Below, one piece after another: positions 27,314 to 36,313 of a DNA stretch of 64,000 bases (its first letter is position 1; every line of letters starts with the position of its first letter). Position numbers and translations under genes: made by a program. The notes beneath the pieces are model-generated. The model saw only the letters and a program-made list of their open reading frames with translations. It made no database searches and had not been told where the DNA came from. This stretch comes from an uncultured Atopobium sp. (GTDB lineage Bacteria > Actinomycetota > Coriobacteriia > Coriobacteriales > Atopobiaceae): contig CAMPVF010000001.1 in assembly GCA_946997485.1 (NCBI GenBank), positions 62,001 to 126,000 on the forward strand. Reading direction: 5' to 3'.

Positions 27314-28216
27314 CTATTCGATACCCGCACAGCTTGGAACAATTTTGCCTTCGGCAACAATGGTAAGGTGCTCGCCATACGCACTTTTACCGTAGCGTGC
27401 GGCACTTTCGAGCAGTTGCTCGCGCTGTATCCAGCCATTCTCAAATGCAATTTCCTCAGGAACGGAAACAGGCAAATCCTGGGCTTTTTCTACCGTGCGC
27501 ACAAACTGTGACGCTTCGAAAAGCGACTCCATGGTGCCGGTATCGAGCCACGCAAATCCGCGGCCAAGCGTAACCACGTTAAGACTGCCGTCTTCAAGGT
27601 ACATGCGATTAACGTCGGTAATTTCATACTCACCGCGTGCCGAGGGCGTAACACGAGACGCAAAATCGCACACCCGGTTGTCGTAGAAATACAGACCGGT
27701 AACGGCATAGTTGCTTTTTGGCTCAGCCGGTTTTTCTTCGATAGAAATAGCATTGTAGTGCTCGTCGAACTCAACAACACCAAAACGCTCGGGATCGTCT
27801 ACGCGATAGCCAAACACGGTAGCGCGCCCCTCTTGTGTTGCACGCGCTGCGGCACGTAAACGCTGCGAGAGACCATTGCCATAAAAGATATTGTCGCCCA
27901 ACACAAGTGCGCACGAATCGTTGCCTACAAAGTTTTTGCCAATAACAAACGCCTGCGCAAGGCCGTTGGGTTTGGGCTGCTCAGCATAGGACAAACGCAC
28001 GCCAAACTGACTGCCGTCGCCAAGCAAGCGCTTAAAATTGGGAAGATCGGCGGGCGTTGAAATAACAAGAATGTCGCGGATTTGGGCAAGCATAAGGGTG
28101 CTAAGCGGGTAATAAACCATGGGTTTATCATAAATTGGCAGCAGCTGCTTGCTGGTAACCAACGTAAGAGGATACAAACGTGTGCCCGACCCTCCAGCCA
28201 ATATAATGCCTTTCAC
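27314..28216 (-). CDS. rmlA: Glucose-1-phosphate thymidylyltransferase
   Basis: 300 residues. [33 protein letters not shown] is the RmlA nucleotide-binding signature, followed by [27 protein letters not shown] and [11 protein letters not shown]. It makes dTDP-glucose, the first step of dTDP-rhamnose synthesis, and is usually feedback-inhibited by the end product. The start is a GTG at 28216 with AAAGGAG 6 bases upstream. Confidence 0.97.
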   Translation of the reverse strand: MKGIILAGGSGTRLYPLTLVTSKQLLPIYDKPMVYYPLSTLMLAQIRDILVISTPADLPNFKRLLGDGSQFGVRLSYAEQPKPNGLAQAFVIGKNFVGNDSCALVLGDNIFYGNGLSQRLRAAARATQEGRATVFGYRVDDPERFGVVEFDEHYNAISIEEKPAEPKSNYAVTGLYFYDNRVCDFASRVTPSARGEYEITDVNRMYLEDGSLNVVTLGRGFAWLDTGTMESLFEASQFVRTVEKAQDLPVSVPEEIAFENGWIQREQLLESAARYGKSAYGEHLTIVAEGKIVPSCAGIE

Positions 28217-28284
28217 GTACTACTCCTTTCGCACGTTTCCACGAGTGTTGGTTTTATTATAAAGTGCGAATGTGCGCGCATGCG

Positions 28285-31200
28285 CTAAAACCTGCGCATA
28301 GCATCTAAACCACAATAAATATTGTTGTAGCCAAAGTTTTCGCTATACCACGGGTCGCTTTTGCGCAGCACATAGCTCCAGCGCGTCCAAAATGTGCCAA
28401 AATCGAACATAAGCCGCTCAAGGCGGGCAGGATTATCTGCATGACCACGCGAAACAGATTCATGGTGATACAGCTGCGTGTCGCTGCGCTGCACAATGGT
28501 ATACCCATGCGCACGAACGCGCAGGCACACATCGGTATCGTTAAAGTTTACCGGCAAGCTCTCATCAAACGTGCCACACTCAGCATACACTCGCCGCGGC
28601 ATCATCATGCACGCACCTGTCACGGCGTGCTGTTCATGGTTGTACACATTCATGTGCGCATAGCCCTCATACGCAGCGTCTATACCCGAATACACATGCT
28701 GCGGGCTCCACAGGTTACTTCCCAAAACAACGCCCGCATGCTGAATGGTGTTGTTGGCAAAGAGCAGCTTAGCGCCCGCTATACCCACACGCTCATATGC
28801 AAAGGTTGAAAGAAGCCGCTCTATCCAGTTTGGGGTAATAACCTCGGTATCGTTGTTTAAAAACAGCAGGTACTCCCCTTTGGCTGCTGCGGCGCCTGCA
28901 TTTACGACGCGCGAAAAATTAAACACGCCGCCCGTCTTGCACACGCACACACGCAGGTTGTTGTGAGCCGCTTGGAGCGTTTTATAATACGCAAAAGTAG
29001 CATCGTTCGTGCTGTTGTTTTCTACCAAAATAACTTCAACGTAAGGCCAGGTAGTTTTGGCATAAATTGAGGTAATGCAGCGTGAAAGAACATCCACAGC
29101 ATCTTTGGTAGGAATAATTATCGACACCAGCGGCTGCCTATGCCACGTGTAGTGCTCAGTGCGCATGCCATCGGATGATACCGAACAGATAATGGTACAC
29201 AAAGGCACCTTTTGCTCTGCGCGCGGCGAATGAGAGACGTGCAGACGCTGCGACTGCAGAGCCGACACTAGCATTGCATATGCGCTTAGCTGCGATGATA
29301 CAGGATGACACAGTGCTGGATGCGGCGCTTGCGCATGGTAAAGCACGCGGCGAATATGCTGCGGAATAGCCATCGCATGCGGTGTAAACGCTGCAGTTGT
29401 GTTGGCAATAAGAAGCGCGGCAGCATGCACGAGAACTGAAGAGTGTGTGCGCACGGTTTGCTGCAACACATCGCTAACATGCTGTAACACCTCGCCCGTT
29501 TGCTGCAACACATCGAGCGAAACTGCAAGTCCGTGCGATACATAGGGTGTAAACGCAAGCAGCGTGCTATCCCAATCGGGCTTAAAATATGGATGATGTA
29601 CGCCCGTAAGCTGCCCATATGCCGAAAACGTGGCTGCATCCTCATCGCAATATACTGCCTGCAGGCCTGGATGTTTACTGATAGCTGTTGCATACCAATA
29701 CAGCGCATCTACGCTGAGTACATCGCCCGCAAAAAGCTGTAAGCAGTAGCTGTGACGAGCATCCACACTGACTGAATGGTTTGCTTGCATAGACGCAATA
29801 GTACCCAAAAGTGCCTCATAGCGGTTTTGCGCTGCGCTATCAAACGCATGCACGCAAAGCGCGCCCGAAAGCCAGCTTTCATGTGCAATGTATGCACACG
29901 CCTGCGAAAGCGCTGCATAGAGCTGCGGCGCGCACACAACCACAACCGTTGCCGTATGTAGCGTTTGCGCTTCGATAGATAAGAGTGTGCGCTGAACAGC
30001 AGCAACAACACTATCCAGATTTGCATTCGGCTTCGCATCTGTATTCGCATCCGTATCCGCGTGCGCAAACGACGCGAGTGCATCATTGGATGAACATGCA
30101 GCATCTTTAACATCGCCTAAGAATGCATCCGCCCACACAACACAAGTAAGCGCTGTGGCACTGGAAAGATACTGCGTGTGCATGCGCGCGCGGAGGCGTT
30201 CATACGACGCGCGCTGGCAAAGGGTGTCGTGCTTCGTACAGGCATGCTGCATAAACCATTGAGGATACCGCTTATCATCTGCAGCACTTTGCGTGCGCGC
30301 TGCACTGGCGGCGCGCACATCGGCTACATAAAAATCTTCAAACGTAACAAACGACGACTGCTCACAAGAAAGCGGCGCTGCATGAATGCCTGCAAGCTGC
30401 GCGTATGGCGTGTTGGTATATGCCCACACGCAATATGCCCGTGCAGGTGCAGGTGCAGCAAAGCTTACAATCATCGTGCGCGTAGCAGCACGGTGATTTG
30501 AACCAACAAGCTGCGTGCCATCGCTTAGCACGCGATACTCTGTTGTAATAAGTTCGCCTGCTTCGTTATATAATGCCAGCATACAAGGGGTATTCATATC
30601 GATTCGCGCGGGTGGCAGAGTGGGTTTTGCATGCGCTGTAGCAGGCGCTGCTGGCGGCGCTGCCGGTTGCGCTCTTGGCGCAAGTTTTTCGTCGGCACCA
30701 AGGCACGGAAGTTCCACATAGAGCAGCAGCTCTTCGGTAGTTTTTTCTGCTATATTCCGCGGGCGAATTTCGAGCAGGTCAATACGGGCACCTGGCCGCA
30801 TCCCACGCGCATCGATATTACGAATAGCTTCTGCGCGTGCATTGTGCACAAGCGTGTTTAGCTGACCTATCCGCTTCACAAACTCCGCACGCAACGTTTT
30901 TTGCACGCGACACACAAGCTCAGGCGGATTAGTTGGGTGTGCTTTGGAAGTTTCTAAGGCTTCTACCACAAGCGTTTGCGTAGAAGTAAATACCGAAAGT
31001 ACGCACACGGCACGTTTTACGTACACACGGCGATGAGCTGCAGAAGCGCTGGCTTGCATGGGCGCGCACACATCGCGCGTTGTGGTACTATCGATGCACT
31101 CACACGGCAAAAATACCGAAGGCGCACTGGTAGATGTGGTAGATGTGGCGGCAGCAACAGACGCGCCCATTGCGTATGCACGAATCGAAATGCGAGAAGA

Positions 31201-31371
31201 AAGCTCGGTAAGCGCACGCGTTTTAGCAAGCGCTGCACGCTCACGGTCGTCTACAGATGCATCGCAGCATGCCGTAAGAGGAGCCTCAAGACACACTTCC
31301 ATAAATATTTTTCCGCGACCGCGCGTAATATGTCCAATATGCAAGCGAAATGCGTGCTGGTTAGTATTCAT
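28285..31371 (-). CDS. Very large GT2 glycosyltransferase, two-domain
   Basis: 1028 residues. The first ~360 are Ala/Thr-rich and weakly conserved. A middle GT2-like region carries YCLQLFAGDVLSVDALYWY but its catalytic motifs look eroded. The C-terminal GT2 domain is intact from about residue 730: PLVSIIIPTKDAVDVLSRCITSIY, LVENNSTNDATFAYY, YLLFLNNDTEVITPNW, and VNFNDTDVCLRVRAHGY. Same layout as the protein at 17678-20581. It follows the next gene's stop by one base (TAATATG), so both are co-translated. Probable rhamnosyl- or glycosyl-transferase of the rml-dependent wall polymer; linkage unknown. Confidence 0.85.
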   Translation of the reverse strand: MNTNQHAFRLHIGHITRGRGKIFMEVCLEAPLTACCDASVDDRERAALAKTRALTELSSRISIRAYAMGASVAAATSTTSTSAPSVFLPCECIDSTTTRDVCAPMQASASAAHRRVYVKRAVCVLSVFTSTQTLVVEALETSKAHPTNPPELVCRVQKTLRAEFVKRIGQLNTLVHNARAEAIRNIDARGMRPGARIDLLEIRPRNIAEKTTEELLLYVELPCLGADEKLAPRAQPAAPPAAPATAHAKPTLPPARIDMNTPCMLALYNEAGELITTEYRVLSDGTQLVGSNHRAATRTMIVSFAAPAPARAYCVWAYTNTPYAQLAGIHAAPLSCEQSSFVTFEDFYVADVRAASAARTQSAADDKRYPQWFMQHACTKHDTLCQRASYERLRARMHTQYLSSATALTCVVWADAFLGDVKDAACSSNDALASFAHADTDANTDAKPNANLDSVVAAVQRTLLSIEAQTLHTATVVVVCAPQLYAALSQACAYIAHESWLSGALCVHAFDSAAQNRYEALLGTIASMQANHSVSVDARHSYCLQLFAGDVLSVDALYWYATAISKHPGLQAVYCDEDAATFSAYGQLTGVHHPYFKPDWDSTLLAFTPYVSHGLAVSLDVLQQTGEVLQHVSDVLQQTVRTHSSVLVHAAALLIANTTAAFTPHAMAIPQHIRRVLYHAQAPHPALCHPVSSQLSAYAMLVSALQSQRLHVSHSPRAEQKVPLCTIICSVSSDGMRTEHYTWHRQPLVSIIIPTKDAVDVLSRCITSIYAKTTWPYVEVILVENNSTNDATFAYYKTLQAAHNNLRVCVCKTGGVFNFSRVVNAGAAAAKGEYLLFLNNDTEVITPNWIERLLSTFAYERVGIAGAKLLFANNTIQHAGVVLGSNLWSPQHVYSGIDAAYEGYAHMNVYNHEQHAVTGACMMMPRRVYAECGTFDESLPVNFNDTDVCLRVRAHGYTIVQRSDTQLYHHESVSRGHADNPARLERLMFDFGTFWTRWSYVLRKSDPWYSENFGYNNIYCGLDAMRRF

Positions 31372-31372
31372 A

Positions 31373-33547
31373 TTAATGCCCTAGCCTATAAGATCCATCG
31401 CCATCCAACAATACCGAATAGTACGGATGAGGCGGCACGAATAATGAAGGATGCACCGCTCGAAACGCAGAATCTATCGTACGCGCGGTTTCTAAATCGC
31501 GACCCGTATCGTTAAAAATATCACGTGGCTTAGCCGAAACAACAAAAGGAACGTCACAGGCTTCAACAACGCAAAAACCGCAGCTACGTGCCAATGCCGA
31601 AAGCTCACAGGGAAGCGCGCGCGGCTGCAAATCGCAGGTAAGCAACGCGATGGCCGATTTTTCCGTAGCATGTAAAGCTATACTTTGTGCATGGTCGCTT
31701 GCACACACAAGAAGCTGCGAGTTTACAACATCAACCTCATGCGCAATGGCTTCATAGCCGCGAATATGCTGGTTATCAGCGCTATACCACGCGTCAATAG
31801 TATGCATGCCCTCGGCGTTGATATACAACGCGCCGCCAATTTTGGTGCCGTCGCGCAGCACATCTTTGGTGCCTACAACACCGCAGCTTGGGTGTGCAGC
31901 GTGCGCAAGTAAACGCGCAAGCATGTCGTGTGTAACATCGCAGATAGACGCTGTGGCAAGTGCCACAAAACCAGGTGCATCCATACGAAGCACGTATGCC
32001 ACTGCCTCTAACAGTGATGTAAACGTGTGTGGTGCACTATCGTGCACATCGCTATCATGCGCTTCGTCATCAGTTTTGTCGAAGGTAACGCGCCACACCA
32101 CAGCGGCATCGTCCTCCGCGCCCGCATCATCGCGCGCGTCATTACACACAACGGCGCCCTTGCAAGGCTCAATCCAAATGCACTCATACTCATAGCCCAA
32201 ACACGCAGCTACCTCACGTGAGCGCTGGGGGTCTTGAGCCGCCGTGCCAATGCACACATAGCGCACATACGGCCGGTACGTGGGTAAAAGTCGCATGGAA
32301 AAACGCCGCTGCGTTTCGGTAGGATACAGCAGCTCATACAAAAGGCCTTCCCTATCAAAATGACGCTCAAGAAGTGCTGCCGATTTTTCGGTAAGCGCCG
32401 CTTTTTGGTTGTCGCTTGCAGCGGTTGATTGAGCGCTCATGCGCCAGTGATACAAAATTTTTGGTACGTGATGAATGCTCAGCCCAAGCTCAAGCGCAGC
32501 AAGCACGCAAGCCCAGTCTTGCACACCATCAATATCCAGGTTAGAAGCAAAATACGTATCCATAATCGACCGGTAGCTTGCAGGCGTAAGCATAAGCATG
32601 TGGCACACGTAGTTGTACGAAAGCGCCAGCTGCGGGCTCCAATCGGGCTTGCAAAACGCAAAACAATAATGGCCGTCTTCATTAATTTTGTCTTCATCGC
32701 AATACAGCATATCGGGACGAGTATCAAGGCGAGACGCGCTGCCGCCGCCCGCAGGTTGAAGCGCATCAACATACCAAAACAGACACGCGGGATCGAGCGT
32801 ATCGTCGTGATCGACAAACGCAAGGTAATCGCCATGTGCATGAGCTGCTGCCTCATAACTGTTACGGGCAATACCGGCATTACGCTGCAGTTTTACAACA
32901 ATAAAACGGCTATCAAGCGCGGATATACACTCAAGCGTTTGTACAAGTTCGGTTTGATTGGGCGACGCAATAGCACAGATAACTTCAAACCGTGTATAAC
33001 TTTGCGCGCGAAGGCTATCTACCAGCTCATATACATATGAAATGGGCGTGTTAAAAAACGGAATGATAATAGAAATAAGCGGCTTATACGAAAACCCTGC
33101 CTCCGCGCGCGCTTGCGTAGCGCATTCAAACAACGACGAGCCGCGGTGAAACAGCCACGATTCGTATGCACCATCAAGCTCGCAAGGCAGCGTTTGGCGC
33201 ACATATGCATCATCGAGCGCAGCAAGCTCAGATGCACTAATAGTGTGCTGCACATTGTGCATGGGCTCATCTTTGCAGGTAAAGCACATAATGGCATCGC
33301 CACACGTGCGCGGTATGCGGCAACTAAACACCATAGTGCGGCATAGGAGCTCAGCATACAGCGGATGCGGATGAACTTCGTCGCAAAGCAGCTGCGTGCA
33401 GGTATTGTTTACCTGCAGGCTCACAGCTGCATCAAGGTTATTATCGTTATCGCAGGTATAAGAAAATGCAACCTGCACAATACGTGCAGGTGCATTAGTA
33501 ACTACGATAGAACGCACATGCTTGCAAGATGCAAGCTCCAAAATCAT
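31373..33547 (-). CDS. Large GT2 glycosyltransferase
   Basis: 724 residues. The N-terminal ~160 residues are beta-rich. An intact GT2 domain starts near 165: KPLISIIIPFFNTPISYVYELVDSL, FEVICAIASPNQTE, YLAFVDHDDTLDPACL (DXD-type site), DEDKINEDGHYCFAFCKPDWS (as in WcaA/RfbF-type family members). The last ~300 residues are a degraded second domain with acidic low-complexity DDAGAEDDAAVV and GYEAIAHEVDVVNSQLLV. The start at 33547 has GGAG upstream. It leads the minus-strand block that continues with the 1028-residue transferase and rmlA. Confidence 0.85.
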   Translation of the reverse strand: MILELASCKHVRSIVVTNAPARIVQVAFSYTCDNDNNLDAAVSLQVNNTCTQLLCDEVHPHPLYAELLCRTMVFSCRIPRTCGDAIMCFTCKDEPMHNVQHTISASELAALDDAYVRQTLPCELDGAYESWLFHRGSSLFECATQARAEAGFSYKPLISIIIPFFNTPISYVYELVDSLRAQSYTRFEVICAIASPNQTELVQTLECISALDSRFIVVKLQRNAGIARNSYEAAAHAHGDYLAFVDHDDTLDPACLFWYVDALQPAGGGSASRLDTRPDMLYCDEDKINEDGHYCFAFCKPDWSPQLALSYNYVCHMLMLTPASYRSIMDTYFASNLDIDGVQDWACVLAALELGLSIHHVPKILYHWRMSAQSTAASDNQKAALTEKSAALLERHFDREGLLYELLYPTETQRRFSMRLLPTYRPYVRYVCIGTAAQDPQRSREVAACLGYEYECIWIEPCKGAVVCNDARDDAGAEDDAAVVWRVTFDKTDDEAHDSDVHDSAPHTFTSLLEAVAYVLRMDAPGFVALATASICDVTHDMLARLLAHAAHPSCGVVGTKDVLRDGTKIGGALYINAEGMHTIDAWYSADNQHIRGYEAIAHEVDVVNSQLLVCASDHAQSIALHATEKSAIALLTCDLQPRALPCELSALARSCGFCVVEACDVPFVVSAKPRDIFNDTGRDLETARTIDSAFRAVHPSLFVPPHPYYSVLLDGDGSYRLGH

Positions 33548-33700
33548 ATGTGCTCTCCTTACTTAAATGTGTGCAAGTAGCAGCAGTTGACGGCAGATAC
33601 AGCGCATGCCGCATGAGGCCTAGCGCATGCCGCATGACATCTTACATGGTATAGTGCAGCAGGTGCCAGGCACACGGCACAACGCTTTCTTTTTAGCTTC
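33548..33700. repeat. Gap with a 16-bp direct repeat
   Basis: AGCGCATGCCGCATGA occurs twice (about 33600-33615 and 33620-33635). A TATACC at about 33651 (minus strand) is a possible -10 for the glycosyltransferase pair. No gene is seen. Confidence 0.45.
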
Positions 33701-35260
33701 CTACTTAGAGGACGCATACCATGCAATACCTTCATCTTTCCACCCAATCGAAACAAGATAGTCGCGCTCTTGCGTATTGAGCGTAAAGTGATGCGTTGCA
33801 AACGTTGCGTAGGGGTTAAACAAGCGGTACACAGGTACGCCTGTTGAATCGGCAGAATAAAACGGCATGTATTGTACTTGCCAGCCGTTCGAAACCATCG
33901 TATCGGCTTCTTCTTTGCTTACAGTAAACATGTGATCGCCAGAATAGGGATTTACCATACGATATACCGGTTGGCTCGACTGGTTGGGCGCAACCCACGC
34001 CTTGCCTTCGTTTTTCCAGCCGCGTACAAGGTAATATTCCTTATCGGAATTGCTTGTAATAAAGAGATGCTCACCTGTTTTGGGATTGTACACACGGTGC
34101 ACTTCACCTGCAGGAATAGTAAGCTGCGAAAGATAATGCGCTTTTTCGGCATTATAACGGTTGATGTATCCTTGCCAATAGCGATCCGATTTTGGCAACA
34201 GTTCCTTGCAGTTGTTAACCACCGAATCGCACAAACGTGTAATGATGTCAACATCACTCATAGAGCCATTAATACCAGCTTTTTCGATAAAGCGGCTTAC
34301 GCCCCATACATGACCTTGCTTGAGCTGATCTACACCGCCGCCGGTACCAAAGAGGTTTGCCATGCCCCACACCAGGCTTTTAAGCTGGTTAGAACGTGCG
34401 GTAAGGTCGATGCCATAATACAGCATGATGCGCTTAATACCCGTTTTGCTTGCGTAGTATGCTTTGTAAATGTAGTCGTTTTGCAAGGCCGAGAAGGTTG
34501 CAGGATCGGCTGCATATGCCTGGTGCCATGCCCAGTTAAGGTCGCGACCAAACTCCGTAAACTTTGCATAGTGCGGATGGTCTGTGGCGTTGTTGTCCCA
34601 TACCGGATACGACTTAAAGTCCCAGTTGTATTTTTCACCCACAGCTGCCAGCATGTAAAACTTGGCGGGATCGTAGTTTGACACCATCATAAAGAAGTTT
34701 GCGAGGCCATAGTTGCGATCGATTTGGAAGGCGCCCAGAGCATTGTAGCCATCGCCCGCGCCAAATCCGTGATCGTAATTGCCACTGCTTTCCTTAAAGG
34801 TAAAGTACAGCATTTCTTTTGGAAGATCGCGTGGCGCAAGCGCAAATGGCGCATCGTAGCGCCTACCAGCATGACTGCAGAACCACGAAAAATTGGGCAC
34901 GTAATCAAATTGCGCACCGGCGCTGCCAAATGGCACGGGTTGAGCAGGGGTAGGTGCGGGCTCTTCTGCTTTTACAAAGCGGCGAGCGTTTGGTTGTGCA
35001 GACGCACCAGGCGTAAGCGCACTCTTAGCATCCTCTGCATATTTGCGCTCAACAAGGGCACAAATGTATGCAGAATCGTCAGAAATTTTTGATTGGAACG
35101 TAGGGTCGAGCTGAGATTGTACTTCCATTTTGTTAGAAGGTGTATTTGTAGCATGTTCTTGTTGTGCCCATGCAGGTTGAGAAGCCAGCGCGATTCCAAC
35201 AAGAGAAACACATGCAATACGAGCAAGACAATGAGGCGTCGATAGTAATGCGTTATTCAT
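33701..35260 (-). CDS. Secreted lysozyme-like protein with three C-terminal DUF5648-type repeats
   Basis: 519 residues with a Sec signal peptide (ACVSLVGIALASQPAWA, cleavage before QQ). Residues about 150-370 form one domain with FTFKESSGNYDHGFGAGDGYNALGAFQIDRNYG; the ES...G..QI arrangement recalls lytic transglycosylase/lysozyme folds, with the Glu as candidate catalytic acid, but I cannot assign a family. Residues about 395-519 are three repeats with the pattern VYRxxNPxxGxHxFT...GW..EG.AW, the DUF5648 motif seen at the end of secreted wall hydrolases, probably binding wall carbohydrate. It is divergent from mrp and downstream of nothing else. Likely acts on peptidoglycan or the local wall polymer. 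Confidence 0.7.
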   Translation of the reverse strand: MNNALLSTPHCLARIACVSLVGIALASQPAWAQQEHATNTPSNKMEVQSQLDPTFQSKISDDSAYICALVERKYAEDAKSALTPGASAQPNARRFVKAEEPAPTPAQPVPFGSAGAQFDYVPNFSWFCSHAGRRYDAPFALAPRDLPKEMLYFTFKESSGNYDHGFGAGDGYNALGAFQIDRNYGLANFFMMVSNYDPAKFYMLAAVGEKYNWDFKSYPVWDNNATDHPHYAKFTEFGRDLNWAWHQAYAADPATFSALQNDYIYKAYYASKTGIKRIMLYYGIDLTARSNQLKSLVWGMANLFGTGGGVDQLKQGHVWGVSRFIEKAGINGSMSDVDIITRLCDSVVNNCKELLPKSDRYWQGYINRYNAEKAHYLSQLTIPAGEVHRVYNPKTGEHLFITSNSDKEYYLVRGWKNEGKAWVAPNQSSQPVYRMVNPYSGDHMFTVSKEEADTMVSNGWQVQYMPFYSADSTGVPVYRLFNPYATFATHHFTLNTQERDYLVSIGWKDEGIAWYASSK

Positions 35261-35301
35261 GTAGCATTCCTTTCGTATGACACATACACATATGGGAATA
35301 T

Positions 35302-35331
35302 TTTACACTAAGAAATACCGCACGGTAAAAT
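35302..35331 (+). promoter_or_regulatory. Promoter of mrp
   Basis: TTTACA (35302-35307), an 18-bp spacer and TAAAAT (35326-35331) form a good sigma-70 promoter, 28 bp before the GTG of mrp. Confidence 0.65.
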
Positions 35332-35359
35332 ATCTGATGAACCTACAAAAGGAGATGCG

Positions 35360-36310
35360 GTGAGCGTAACAATAGATAAAGAAGCTATTAGACGTTCGGT
35401 AAACGAACGGCTTCGACACAACCAGGCTGGGCAGGCGCCGCTTCATTTTACGGCAAACAGTCAAAGCAGCATACGCCATGTTGTGGGTGTTGTATCGGGC
35501 AAAGGTGGTGTTGGCAAATCGCTCGTATGCGGCGCAGCAGCAATTGAGCTTGCGCGTGCGGGCTATAAGGTGGGTATTCTCGACGCCGATATTACCGGTC
35601 CTTCCATTCCAAAAATGTTTGGATTTGCAGGTAAACACGCCTATGGTAAAGACGACAAAATTATTCCGCTTATGTCGCAGCTTGGTATAAAAATTATCAG
35701 CACCAATCTTGTTATTGAGAAAGAAACCGATCCCGTGTTGTGGCGTGGACCTATGCTCATGGGCGCCATCAAGCAATTTTTTGAAGACACGCTGTGGGGA
35801 GAGATTGACTATTTGCTGGTAGACATGCCTCCCGGCACCGGCGACGTTGCCCTTACCGTGTTTCAATCTCTGCCAATTACCGGTGTTATTGTAGTTTCGA
35901 GTCCGCAAGATTTGGTGCAAATGGTAGTTGGTAAAGCGCTTACCATGGCTCAAATGATGGACGTTCCCACCTTGGGGCTTGTAGAAAACATGAGCTACAT
36001 TACCTGCCCCGATTGTAATGTACACATCTATCCCTTTGGCGAAAGCCGCCTTACCGAAACGGCCGAGCACTACGACATCCCCGCGCTTGATAGGCTGCCA
36101 ATTATGCAGCATCTGGCGCAGGCATGCGACGAAGGCACTCTTGAAACGCAACTTCCGGAAACGTTTGCGCCGCAAACTCTGCAGGCGCTGCAAGCGCTGG
36201 ATGACAGTACGGATGCTGCAGGTGCTGGTGCTGCGGCAATTGCGGCGGCACGTGCAACCGCGGGTGCAGATACCACAAACAGCAATCACACCACACAGCC
36301 AAGCGAGTAG
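35360..36310 (+). CDS. mrp: Mrp/ApbC-family Fe-S cluster carrier ATPase
   Basis: 316 residues. VVGVVSGKGGVGKSLVCGAAA is the deviant Walker A of Mrp/NBP35 proteins, followed by VGILDADITGPSIPKMFG and LLVDMPPGTGDVALTV. The metal-binding CxxC is ITCPDCNVHIYPFG. These P-loop proteins deliver Fe-S clusters to apoproteins. The C-terminal ~50 residues are an Ala/Thr/Asp-rich tail. GTG start with AAAGGAG 5-6 bases upstream. It is followed 3 bp later by a flavoprotein gene, suggesting one transcript. Confidence 0.93.
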   Translation: MSVTIDKEAIRRSVNERLRHNQAGQAPLHFTANSQSSIRHVVGVVSGKGGVGKSLVCGAAAIELARAGYKVGILDADITGPSIPKMFGFAGKHAYGKDDKIIPLMSQLGIKIISTNLVIEKETDPVLWRGPMLMGAIKQFFEDTLWGEIDYLLVDMPPGTGDVALTVFQSLPITGVIVVSSPQDLVQMVVGKALTMAQMMDVPTLGLVENMSYITCPDCNVHIYPFGESRLTETAEHYDIPALDRLPIMQHLAQACDEGTLETQLPETFAPQTLQALQALDDSTDAAGAGAAAIAAARATAGADTTNSNHTTQPSE

Positions 36311-36313
36311 CCC

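Noticed and set aside
35303..36289. 328-codon minus-strand frame opposite mrp
   Set aside because: Antisense shadow of the conserved Mrp gene; basic, low-order sequence without motifs.
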